Part shown: piece after piece, positions 55,980 through 63,607 of the stretch
Layout of the letters: the number at the start of each line of letters is the position of its first letter
Numbering within the stretch: position 1 is the first letter of the stretch
Origin: Aulosira sp. FACHB-615
Lineage (GTDB): Bacteria; Cyanobacteriota; Cyanobacteriia; Cyanobacteriales; Nostocaceae
Reading direction: 5' to 3'
Assembly (NCBI RefSeq): GCF_014698045.1
Contig: NZ_JACJSE010000002.1
Coordinates: 186,001-250,000, forward strand
DNA: 64,000 nt
The notes under the pieces: generated by a model
What the model saw: the letters and a program-made list of their open reading frames with translations, nothing else
Databases searched by the model: none
What the model was told of the DNA's origin: nothing
Made by a program: the position numbers and the translations under genes

Positions 55980-56010
55980 GAACCCCGACTTTTTCAAAAA
56001 GTCGGGGTTC
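55980..56010. terminator. Perfect 15-bp hairpin, GAACCCCGACTTTTT
   Basis: GAACCCCGACTTTTT is followed after one base by its exact complement AAAAAGTCGGGGTTC. It may act as a bidirectional terminator or be a mobile palindrome; the nearest gene ends are 200 bp (start of a minus-strand Uma2 gene) and 570 bp away, so the termination role is unsure. Confidence 0.6.
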
Positions 56011-56084
56011 TGAACACCTGCAACCTGTCAAAATCAATTGGTGGAGTGTTAAGTATATATTCCGTTGATTGAAATAAACCCCTC

Positions 56085-56160
56085 AGACTGAAGTCTGGGG
56101 CTATACAAACAAAGCCTGCCTAGCCTATCGGCAACGGCAAAGCCGAACGCAGGCTAATTA
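56085..56160. repeat. ACAAACAAAGCCTGC repeat, copy
   Basis: CTGAAGTCTGGGGCTATACA then AACAAAGCCTGC, and after about 35 bases GCAGGCTAATTA. The same termini bound the element at about 61085-61220. Confidence 0.6.
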
Positions 56161-56221
56161 TATGCTTCTTCATATCGATTTGGTATTAGAGACATCCAGC
56201 AGTCAAATAGAATTTTTATAT

Positions 56222-56431
56222 ATAGGACTCATATTTGATTTGGGAAAAAAATCAGTACAGAGCAGGTTTCTTTCCTACTCCCTAAGCTGTCATACATTTA
56301 AATTGGGTATTCCGATCTGCTGTCACAGTTCCAGCATAAGGATTTAGTGTTTTAGCCTGACCCGATCTAAATGACGAACAGCTTACTCCCTGCCCACACA
56401 AATAGATTCAGGAATCAAACCGTATTCCTAT
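56222..56431 (-). repeat. MITE-like element, ATAGGA family, copy 6, carrying a nested element
   Basis: Ends are those of the family (ATAGGACTCATATTTGATTT at left; complement of ATAGGAATACGGTTTGATTC at right), but the copy is 210 bp long instead of about 127. The extra DNA is a 103-bp element at 56283-56385 inserted in the central CTACTCCC run. Confidence 0.85.
56283..56385. mobile_element. Nested 103-bp MITE with TAAGCTGT termini
   Basis: Inserted inside the ATAGGA-family copy. Left end TAAGCTGTCATACATTTAAA, right end (complement) TAAGCTGTTCGTCATTTAGA: imperfect terminal inverted repeats of about 25 bp. ACTCCC is present on both sides, but because the host sequence contains a natural CTACTCCC tandem, target-site duplication is ambiguous. 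It encodes no protein. Confidence 0.8.
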
Positions 56432-56581
56432 AGTATATGGTTACAAAAGCTTTTGGTTATTTGGTATTGGATTGTACTGAGTAAAAATTCAATTTATACC
56501 CAGCAAATCGATTGCCTTGATTGTTGTTAAAACTAAATACAATGTTTTCCGAAAGTCTGATGAAGATTTAAGTTTTTCAGC

Positions 56582-56962
56582 TTAGTATACTAAGTTGCCA
56601 CTACCGCGTAATTGTCGCAAAGAATTAATGCAATAAGGACAGTCACACTTAAAGATTCTAATTGCGGCATCACTTTCTTCATCTGTAAAGTTCAATTCTG
56701 CAATATTGGTATCAGATGGCTGGGATGAAACCACCATAGATGTAGGTGCGGGAGGTGCTTTGGGATCTCTTTCGGAATCTCGAATACAGACAAAATCCTT
56801 CAAACCGTGGGGATTAGTAATGCAAGTACGTCCATCGTTGGTGTGAATTAATTTTTGGGTGAGGTTCACAGAGGCGTGTGCTGGAATGACTGCCAATGTA
56901 GACATCAGGGAGGTAAAGATTGCCGAGCTAGAAAGCAAATTCAGTACTAACTTCTTGTTCAT
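56582..56962 (-). CDS. Secreted cysteine-containing protein, 126 residues
   Basis: A signal peptide spans residues 1-30 (MNKKLVLNLLSSSAIF... ending IPAHA). The mature part has two cysteine pairs: GRTCITNPHGLKDFVCIRD and, near the C-terminus, IFKCDCPYCINSLRQL, a CxCxxC cluster that could bind metal or form disulfides. AGGA lies six bases before the ATG. No family is recognised; it is probably periplasmic. The next gene on either side is far away, so it seems monocistronic. Confidence 0.65.
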   Translation of the reverse strand: MNKKLVLNLLSSSAIFTSLMSTLAVIPAHASVNLTQKLIHTNDGRTCITNPHGLKDFVCIRDSERDPKAPPAPTSMVVSSQPSDTNIAELNFTDEESDAAIRIFKCDCPYCINSLRQLRGSGNLVY

Positions 56963-57239
56963 ATTTTTCCTGATAGAACATCTCTGATTGCCAAGCCTAT
57001 CCTATTAGTTCTCATTGGTCAATATGAGGTTGACAATAAATTATGAAAGATTACTCATATATTTACTTGACTGCCCCTCTTTAGCTATCAAAGAAAGTAA
57101 ATTAATTGACTATTAAAATTCGTCACTAAAAAGCAATACAAAAGACATACCAAGTCCATACAATTAATAAGTATCGTCACAATTGTGAGTCTATCTTCAA
57201 ACATAAGTAAACACATTTACACGGTAGTATAATTTGGAT

Positions 57240-57339
57240 TACAGTGTTTTTCATCTCAATGAGGTACATTCCTCTCGTTCCTAGCCTCTAGCCTCTTTCC
57301 CCTATCAACTTGTACTGCACTAAACCGACAAATGCTACA
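57240..57339 (+). repeat. TATAGCGGTTCT-family repeat, copy
   Basis: TACAGTGTTTTTCATCTCAA followed by TGAGGTACATTCC, a CTAGCCTCTAGCCTC run, then CTTGTACTGCACTAAACCGA and ending AATGCTACA. Degenerate relative to 63316-63422 but clearly the same unit. It lies in the 893-bp gap between two small secreted-protein genes. Confidence 0.6.
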
Positions 57340-57440
57340 TTATGCTATCTGCTTAATAATCGGTTTTAAATAAATAGCTATTTTTAGAGATTTGTCTACA
57401 GTCCACCAAAAGGATACTCAGATGAGAAAAAATAGAATGC

Positions 57441-57662
57441 TTAAAAGCATCTGTTAATGGTGCAGGCTTTAGAGCAATTGAAATTGTCATCCTTTTTTTC
57501 TGGACAATCAAGAGTTTTTACAGTGTGAAATGAGCCTTGGTCAAACTGGATAAGCGCAACATCATCGCCAAGTTCTAAAGACAGCAATGAATTTCTTTGT
57601 GATTGCGGATTTTTGTCCTGTTTCTTTGTAGTTAGGCTTGCATAAGTTAATGGGAAGCCATC
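57441..57662 (-). pseudogene. Degenerate or N-terminally truncated small cysteine-rich protein
   Basis: A 73-codon open frame ending TAA at 57441-57443 reads like protein: SLLSLELGDDVALIQFDQGS, then FHTVKTLDCPEKKDDNFNCS and KACTINRCF, with four cysteines. It follows an in-frame stop directly, and no ATG start is present, so either an alternative start is used or the signal-peptide region is lost. It lies between two other small secreted proteins (56582 and 57856). Confidence 0.4.
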
Positions 57663-57855
57663 TTATGAGTCATGACCATCCTGTAAGCTACACAAATCTG
57701 AGGATGGAACTGATATTTTAAAAATTGCGTCTCTGCGTCTAGATTATTGCATCAATTGATACAATATCAATATGCAATTATCTGTTTGGAAAGTCCGATT
57801 CATCAAGGTGGAACTGACCAAATGACGTAGGCGTAAATTATTTGCTGAGGTTGAT

Positions 57856-58071
57856 ATGTATAGGATAATTTGCATTGGACTCATAGCATTACCGGCTTAT
57901 TTGTACAATGCGGAAGTTAGTTTAGCGAGCAGTAATATTAATGTGCCAATTATTACTGCTAATATAAATAAATATAGTGTTTATACTAAAGTAAAGCGAT
58001 CGCCACAGCGATTTGCTTCCAGAGAAGATCAAACGGGGGATTGCTTGCGAATCGGTCGGTGTAGAGATTAA
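57856..58071 (+). CDS. Small secreted peptide, 71 residues
   Basis: MYRIICIGLIALPAYLYNAE is a signal-peptide-like N-terminus ending near SLAS. The mature part is about 47 residues, Asn- and basic-rich, ending TGDCLRIGRCRD with two cysteines. GAGGTTG precedes the ATG. I recognise no named family. It may be exported or processed; the following gene (58128) is convergent. Confidence 0.55.
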   Translation: MYRIICIGLIALPAYLYNAEVSLASSNINVPIITANINKYSVYTKVKRSPQRFASREDQTGDCLRIGRCRD

Positions 58072-58127
58072 TCGGCTGATGAGTCAACTATGCTGGCGAT
58101 CGCATCCCCAAATTCTTGCCCCAATCT

Positions 58128-58994
58128 TTATCGCAAAATTTGGTCAATCATCCGGTTGGCTTGGGAACCATAAGCACCACCAAATAAATTGAAGTGATTC
58201 AAAATGTGATAAAGGTTATACAAAGTTTTCCGGCGTTCGTAGCCTTGATCTAGGGGAAAAGCGGCGTTATATCCTTGATAAAAAGCGGCGGGAAAACCAC
58301 CAAAAAGTTCTGTCATCGCAATATCCACTTCGCGATCGCCATAATAAGTGGCTGGATCAAAAATGACGGGTTCGCCTGACACAGTACAGCCAGCATTTCC
58401 ACCCCACAAATCGCCATGTACTAAGGATGGTTGTACTTCATGATTGGCTAATAATTCGGGAATCGCGGCTAATAATTTATCTTGTTTCGGAAAATTACCT
58501 CCGCGCCTTCTGGCTAACTGAAATTGATAACCAAGGCGATGTGTACAGTAAAAATCAATCCAATCGGCTGTCCAAGTGTTGATTTGGGGAGTGGAACCAA
58601 TAGTATTATTCATATCCCAACCGAAACCATTTTGGCTGGTTGCTTGGTGCATGGCGGCTAACTTGCGCCCCATTTCTGCCCAAGATTGGGTATTACCGCC
58701 ACCCATTTCTAACCATTCCAAAACGATGTAGCCAGAATCGCCTGATGTTCCCCAACAAATGGGCTTGGGTACACGGATAGTATTTGTGGCGAACATTTGC
58801 TTTAAACCCAACATTTCAGCTTCAAACATCGCTACTTGCGATGCTTGGTTGAGTTTGACAAAGTATGTGATTTCACCATTAGAAACGGCGTAACCTTGGT
58901 TAATACAGCCACCACTTACAGAACGCCGTTTTTGAGTGAGAAAATTTTCGCCAGTTACTCGGCTAATATGGGCATCAATTTCAGTCCAAAACAT
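58128..58994 (-). CDS. Fructosamine kinase family protein
   Basis: A 288-residue member of the fructosamine-3-kinase/FN3K-related family, which phosphorylates sugar adducts on proteins so that they break down (deglycation). The kinase fold has the ATP-contact text GGCINQGYAV and YFVKLNQ, then the catalytic loop LVHGDLWGGNAG at about 188-199 and the metal-binding VIFDPATYYGDREVDIAMTE. The length is typical of the bacterial family. It lies 71 bp upstream of nothing co-directional except the M16 peptidase, whose gene is transcribed toward it and starts upstream. Confidence 0.95.
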   Translation of the reverse strand: MFWTEIDAHISRVTGENFLTQKRRSVSGGCINQGYAVSNGEITYFVKLNQASQVAMFEAEMLGLKQMFATNTIRVPKPICWGTSGDSGYIVLEWLEMGGGNTQSWAEMGRKLAAMHQATSQNGFGWDMNNTIGSTPQINTWTADWIDFYCTHRLGYQFQLARRRGGNFPKQDKLLAAIPELLANHEVQPSLVHGDLWGGNAGCTVSGEPVIFDPATYYGDREVDIAMTELFGGFPAAFYQGYNAAFPLDQGYERRKTLYNLYHILNHFNLFGGAYGSQANRMIDQILR

Positions 58995-59065
58995 TTTAAT
59001 GGGGAGTAGGGAATCGGGAGTAGGGAGTAGGGAATTTCACCACTCCCTACTTACCACTCCCTAAT

Positions 59066-60373
59066 TTACAACGGTTTCATGACCACTACACCATAAGCAT
59101 CTGGACAGAGATATTGATTGGCGGCGAGGAGTAAATCGTTGGCTTCTTGTTGTTGAATGTGCAGGGGGTAGTTAAAGGCTGGTTCTAAATCACCGACTAA
59201 TGATTGATAGAAACCATATAAGCCACTGCGATCGCTTGGGGTTTCGTTACCAAAGATAAATCTGTTGGTGACACGTTTGCGGATGCGGGCGATTTCTTTG
59301 TCTGTGACTAATTCTGTTTGTAGTCGGCGGATGTGTTGGGCGATCGCATCTTCAACGGCGGCGATGTTTTCAACTGCACATTTAGCAGAAATATAAAATG
59401 TACCTTGTAATAAATTGCTCATATTACTAACTGCGATCGAAGAAACTAATCCGCGTTCTTCCCGCAAATCTCTAACTAATCTTGATGTCCTACCATGTGC
59501 TAAAACTCCCGCTAACACATCTAAAGCATAAGTCTGATTTAACTGTGCTAATCCAGGAACCCGCCACACCATGACTAACCGCGCTTGCTGAAGACTTTTA
59601 TCGACAAATTCTCGCCGCACAATTTCTGTAAACGCTGATTCGCTGTTGATGAGTAAGTGCTGAGTACTGTTAGCGGTAGCGGGGCGTTTAGCCCGTGCTG
59701 AGTGCTGAGTTTTACCAACCTGGGTAAATCCTTCCGCAACATTAGCAATTAATTGTTCTACAGGTAAATTGCCCACAGCTACAGCCGTAATCATTGGCGG
59801 TTGATACCATTGAGCATGAAAATCCCGCATTTGTTGAGGTTCTAGCCCAGATATGACCGATTCTGGCCCCAACACCGGACGGCGATAGGGTAAAGTATCA
59901 AATGCCATTTCCATTGCACGGCGAAAAGTCCGGCGGTGGGGATTATCTTCAGAACGGCGGATTTCTTCTAAAACAACAGCACGCTCACGTTCAAAGGCAT
60001 CATCAGGAATACTCGGATTAAATACAACATCGATTTGCAGTGGAGCCAATTCAGCAAAATCTTGGGGCGCAGTAGTTATATAGTAATGAGTATAATCTTG
60101 GCTGGTAGCAGCATTAGTCACAGCACCCCGTTCTTCAATTCGACGCTCAAACTCTCCACTGGCTAATCGCTCAGTTCCTTTAAAAATCATGTGTTCTAAA
60201 AAGTGAGCCATCCCGTTAATCGCATCAGATTCTACAGCCGAACCAACTTTAATCCAGAGGTTGAGGTTGACAACATCAATGGGCATTTGTTCGGCAATGA
60301 TTGTCAAGCCATTAGGCAAACGGTGTATTGTTGGGGAATTGAGACGAGAAGACTTTAATAGAGTTGAGGTCAT
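59066..60373 (-). CDS. M16 family zinc peptidase (processing-peptidase-like)
   Basis: A 435-residue M16 metallopeptidase. The inverted zinc motif HxxEH is His57-x2-Glu60-His61 (MAHFLEHMIFKGTERL), and the distal zinc ligand lies in RAVVLEEIRRSEDNPHR. Both M16 halves (N-terminal catalytic, C-terminal with RLVRDLREERGLV) are present. Unlike the M16 pair in some bacteria, only one gene is found here. No signal peptide is evident, so it is probably cytosolic. It lies 71 bp upstream of the fructosamine kinase-like gene on the same strand and may share its transcript. Confidence 0.93.
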   Translation of the reverse strand: MTSTLLKSSRLNSPTIHRLPNGLTIIAEQMPIDVVNLNLWIKVGSAVESDAINGMAHFLEHMIFKGTERLASGEFERRIEERGAVTNAATSQDYTHYYITTAPQDFAELAPLQIDVVFNPSIPDDAFERERAVVLEEIRRSEDNPHRRTFRRAMEMAFDTLPYRRPVLGPESVISGLEPQQMRDFHAQWYQPPMITAVAVGNLPVEQLIANVAEGFTQVGKTQHSARAKRPATANSTQHLLINSESAFTEIVRREFVDKSLQQARLVMVWRVPGLAQLNQTYALDVLAGVLAHGRTSRLVRDLREERGLVSSIAVSNMSNLLQGTFYISAKCAVENIAAVEDAIAQHIRRLQTELVTDKEIARIRKRVTNRFIFGNETPSDRSGLYGFYQSLVGDLEPAFNYPLHIQQQEANDLLLAANQYLCPDAYGVVVMKPL

Positions 60374-60501
60374 GAGTAGTGGTGAGTGAACAGGGTTCTT
60401 ACTTCTTTATCTTATCCGTCACTCCAAAATATCTTTGATTGTTGCATCTGAAACAGACTGAACACACAAAGATTTTGTGAGGCTGGGTGTAAGAGTTATT
60501 C

Positions 60502-61047
60502 TTAATCGCCCGAATACTCAACTTTTACTACTTTGCCATTTTTGAAATAAATATTTACCACCTCCGCATTGTAATCACCATTGTTTGGGTCAAGAATGTA
60601 GTTTAGATGCTGGTTATATACAACTGGGCCAATATTTTCCCACACATCATCATTCCCACCCATGAAGTCCCCTTGTGGCTGATAAAATCTTCCGCCTTTG
60701 GGAAAACGTTGGTTCAATCTGCTTTGCACTTCTGGAATTGTCATCCCATGTTTAATATCGAGATAAAACTGGGTGAAGGGCTTTACAGGCGAGAGAGCTA
60801 CAAAGTACAAAGCAAAGAGGCTGAGATTGAACCCGATAAACAGCCACAATTCTTGTTTCCGCCGAGATGGTAAGTACACTGGCAAAAGTAAAATGAGGGC
60901 TAAAACATCCATAAATACGTAATATTGCCAAAATAAAGAAGCAGCATATTTATAATCCAGCCAATATCCCAGTAGAAATAAGATTACTAAAAAAAACACC
61001 TCGACAATAAGCTCAATTTTGTTAGCGTGACGGTTGATATATTTCAT
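60502..61047 (-). CDS. Membrane protein of unknown function, 181 residues
   Basis: Three hydrophobic helices (about 13-31 LIVEVFFLVILFLLGYWL; 40-57; 67-85 LWLFIGFNLSLFALYFVA) precede a soluble C-terminal domain of about 95 residues, including YLDIKHGMTIPEVQSRLNQR and YNAEVVNIYFKNGKVVKVEY. The latter part resembles a small SmpA/OmlA-like beta fold, but I do not assign it. It is upstream of the M16 gene on the same strand across 128 bp. Confidence 0.65.
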   Translation of the reverse strand: MKYINRHANKIELIVEVFFLVILFLLGYWLDYKYAASLFWQYYVFMDVLALILLLPVYLPSRRKQELWLFIGFNLSLFALYFVALSPVKPFTQFYLDIKHGMTIPEVQSRLNQRFPKGGRFYQPQGDFMGGNDDVWENIGPVVYNQHLNYILDPNNGDYNAEVVNIYFKNGKVVKVEYSGD

Positions 61048-61084
61048 GTGACTGTATCTTGTATTTTTTTCTCAAAGCTCTCAG

Positions 61085-61218
61085 ACTGGAAGTTTGGTGG
61101 TAGACAAACAAAGCCTGCTCTTCGACTGCGCGGTAATCTCGACACTTCGACAAGCTCAGTGCATCGCTTCGCTCGATTACCGCGCAGTCAAAACTCAGTA
61201 AACACCTTCCCAGGCTAA
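61085..61218. repeat. ACAAACAAAGCCTGC repeat with an inner 15-bp inverted repeat
   Basis: Outer text CTGGAAGTTTGGTGGTAGAC then AAACAAAGCCTGC, ending CCAGGCTAATTA. Inside, GACTGCGCGGTAATC (61124-61138) is the exact complement of GATTACCGCGCAGTC (61175-61189). It looks like one palindrome inserted in another repeat. No gene is supported. Confidence 0.65.
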
Positions 61219-61304
61219 TTACTACGTTAATATTCAGAGTAGGTTTTACCAGTAAAAAAGCATACTTAGCTGTATAGTGTCAGGAGAAAAAATACTTAAA
61301 TTTG

Positions 61305-61438
61305 CTCAGTTCCCTGAAAAATTGTTAGTTAAGAGAATAGTAGGTTGAGTGTAGCGATCGCGTAACCCAACAAAGTATGCGTAAATGTTGGGTTCCGTTC
61401 CTCCACCCAACCTACACCTCAGTTCCCTGAAAAATTGT
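61305..61438. repeat. AACCCAACA repeat bounded by perfect 21-bp direct repeats
   Basis: CTCAGTTCCCTGAAAAATTG plus T occurs identically at 61305-61325 and 61418-61438. Between them lies a 92-bp palindrome (GTTAAGAGAATAGTAGGTTG ... CACCCAACCTACAC), related to the element at 35697-35830. The gap 61048-61601 holds only this, the preceding repeat and the crtD promoter. Confidence 0.75.
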
Positions 61439-61601
61439 GGGTAAAAGGTTAATAAGGTTAATAACAGTAGTAAATCCGAAAAAATAAATATACAAATACA
61501 GCAATCATTCTGATGCCTGTTCTTGGGCGATCGCCCCAACTCACCACGATTAGCTTGTAAAATTATGAGTAGTAATATTAATTTTTGTAAAGCTAATCTT
61601 A

Positions 61602-63119
61602 ATGTCACATATTGTTGTTAACCAAAATCAACCCCGTGTAGTTGTGATTGGTGCGGGAATTGGCGGACTGACGGCGGCGGCGTTATTAGCCCACCGTGGC
61701 TACAGCGTTTTAGTCCTTGACCAAGCCATTGTACCGGGGGGTTGTGCTTCGACATTTAAACGTCAAGGGTTCACTTTTGATGTGGGCGCAACCCAAGTGG
61801 CAGGTTTGGAACCGGGTGGGATTCACCAGCGCATTTTTGCGGAACTAGAAATTGATTTACCGCCGGCTACTCCTTGTGACCCGGCTTGTGCAGTTTATTT
61901 ACCAGGAGAAACCACTCCGATTAATGTTTGGCGCGACCAAGATAAATGGCGTGAGGAAAGACAACGGCAGTTTCCTGGAAGTGAACCATTTTGGCAGTTA
62001 ATGGCAACATTATTTGAAGCTAGTTGGGAATTTCAAGGACGTGACCCGGTGTTACCGCCGCGTAATTTGTGGGATTTGTGGCAATTAATTCAGGCGGTGC
62101 GTCCGAGTACATTTATCACTGCGCCGTTTACATTGTTCACCGTAGGTGATGCGTTAAGACTATGCGGTTTGGGTAATGACCAGCGTTTGAGAACTTTTTT
62201 AGATATGCAATTAAAGTTGTATTCTCAGGTAAACGCTGAAGAAACAGCCTTACTATATGCAGCCACGGCGTTGAGCGTTTCCCAACTGCCCCAGGGATTG
62301 TACCATCTCCAAGGTAGTATGCAGGTGTTGAGCGATCGCTTAGTTACTGCTCTAGAAAGAGATGGCGGACGGTTATTAATGCGCCATACTGTTGAACACA
62401 TCAAAGTCGAAAATGGTCAAGCCACTGCTGTTGTTATCCGCAACCAAAAAACAGGCGAAGTTTGGACAGAACCAGCCGACCATATAGTAGCTAACGTGAC
62501 TGTCCAAAACTTAGTGCAGCTTTTGGGGGACAAAGTACCATCCGGTTACAAACAGCGAGTCGAAAAACTACCGCCACCATCAGGGGCTTTTGTGGTGTAC
62601 TTGGGTGTGGATGCAAGTGCGATTCCTTTAGGTTGTCCGCCCCATTTACAGTTTTTATACGATGCCAACGGCCCCATTGGCGAGAATAATTCCTTGTTTG
62701 TGTCTGTGAGTCATCCTGGTGATGGTCGCGCCCCAGAAGGTAAAGCCACAATTATTGCGTCATCTTTTGTGGATTATCAGCAATGGTGGCAAACTCCAGA
62801 TTATCAAGCATTGAAACAAAAATATACCGCAGATGCGATCGCTCGCCTCAATCAATATTTTTACCTCAAACCAGAAACCATCATTTACCAAGAAGCTGCC
62901 ACACCCCGCACCTTTGCTCATTACACTGGACGCGATCGCGGTATAGTTGGGGGCATTGGGCAAAGAATACCCACCTTTGGCCCCTTTGGTTTTGCCAACC
63001 GCACACCGATAAATTCTCTCTGGTTAGTCGGCGACTCTACCCACCCCGGCGAAGGTACGGCTGGCGTGAGTTACTCGGCGTTAACCGTGGTGAGACAACT
63101 TGAGGCGCAAGCGAAATAA
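61602..63119 (+). CDS. crtD: C-3',4' desaturase, FAD-dependent carotenoid desaturase
   Basis: A 505-residue phytoene-desaturase-family flavoprotein. In cyanobacteria CrtD introduces the 3',4' double bond during myxol and related carotenoid glycoside synthesis at the membrane. The Rossmann FAD-binding motif is VVVIGAGIGGLTAAALLAHR (about 13-32) followed by GYSVLVLDQ. The C-terminal FAD block is SLWLVGDSTHPGEGTAGVSY, and the middle contains GLYHLQGSMQVLSDRLVTAL. The overall length and the strongly conserved GGCASTF block fit the CrtD group rather than CrtP/CrtQ. It appears monocistronic. Precursors come from the pathway that includes ispG in this window. Confidence 0.92.
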   Translation: MSHIVVNQNQPRVVVIGAGIGGLTAAALLAHRGYSVLVLDQAIVPGGCASTFKRQGFTFDVGATQVAGLEPGGIHQRIFAELEIDLPPATPCDPACAVYLPGETTPINVWRDQDKWREERQRQFPGSEPFWQLMATLFEASWEFQGRDPVLPPRNLWDLWQLIQAVRPSTFITAPFTLFTVGDALRLCGLGNDQRLRTFLDMQLKLYSQVNAEETALLYAATALSVSQLPQGLYHLQGSMQVLSDRLVTALERDGGRLLMRHTVEHIKVENGQATAVVIRNQKTGEVWTEPADHIVANVTVQNLVQLLGDKVPSGYKQRVEKLPPPSGAFVVYLGVDASAIPLGCPPHLQFLYDANGPIGENNSLFVSVSHPGDGRAPEGKATIIASSFVDYQQWWQTPDYQALKQKYTADAIARLNQYFYLKPETIIYQEAATPRTFAHYTGRDRGIVGGIGQRIPTFGPFGFANRTPINSLWLVGDSTHPGEGTAGVSYSALTVVRQLEAQAK

Positions 63120-63315
63120 GGAGTAAGAAGTAACTGGCATATTTTTTCTGTAGGGTGTGTGACGCAACGAGAAGATTTAAACGTAGTCATCAAATTTATA
63201 GCGTCACGCACCAACTACCAATCGTGACACTTATAAGCTATTAAGCACTTAGTTTGCAGTTTAGACCGCAGGGGAGCAGAGGGGCAGAGGGGCAGAGGAG
63301 AGAGTTTAAGTCATT

Positions 63316-63422
63316 TATAGCGGTTCTCATTCCAGTGAGGTACATTTCCCTAGCCTCTAACCTCTAGTCTCTAGCCTCTTTTCTCTATCTACTTGTACTG
63401 CACTCAACCGAGAAACGCTATA
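63316..63422 (+). repeat. TATAGCGGTTCT-family repeat, best-preserved short copy
   Basis: A 107-bp element from TATAGCGGTTCTCATTCCAG to GAGAAACGCTATA, with interior AGTGAGGTACATTTCCCTAG, TAGTCTCTAGCCTC and CTTGTACTGCACTCAACC. Confidence 0.7.
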
Positions 63423-63461
63423 TGTACAATTTCAATAGTGCAGCTTAAATGCTGATTAGCT

Positions 63462-63571
63462 TACCAATTTAATATGAAGCTGCACTAAATGAAACTCTAG
63501 ATTCTTGGCGCTCTTGGCGCTCTTGGCGGTTCGTTTCTTAAGATTCTGTGCATCTTCATGCAGAACTGGTA
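63462..63571. repeat. ATACCAATTT-type repeat adjacent to CRISPR
   Basis: TACCAATTTAATATGAAGCT at left and, in complement, TACCAGTTCTGCATGAAGAT at right form imperfect terminal inverted repeats. It belongs to the family of the 4446-4600 element and ends 37 bp before the first CRISPR repeat remnant. Confidence 0.6.
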
Positions 63572-63607
63572 TTACGTAAGTCCTATTAGGTAAGAATGAG
63601 CAGTTTT

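Larger units (their letters stand above)
63120..63607. other. Repeat-rich intergenic region before the CRISPR array
   Basis: Between crtD and the CRISPR array there is no protein gene. It contains a copy of the TATAGCGGTTCT repeat (63316-63422), a copy of the ATACCAATTT repeat (63462-63571) and a short tandem TCTTGGCGC unit at about 63503-63530. A half-site GTAAGTCCT of the AGGACTTACGC family is at 63576-63584. Confidence 0.6.

Noticed and set aside
61306..61608. 100-codon minus-strand open frame before crtD
   Set aside because: It crosses the AACCCAACA palindrome and the 21-bp direct repeats and overlaps the crtD start; no domain.
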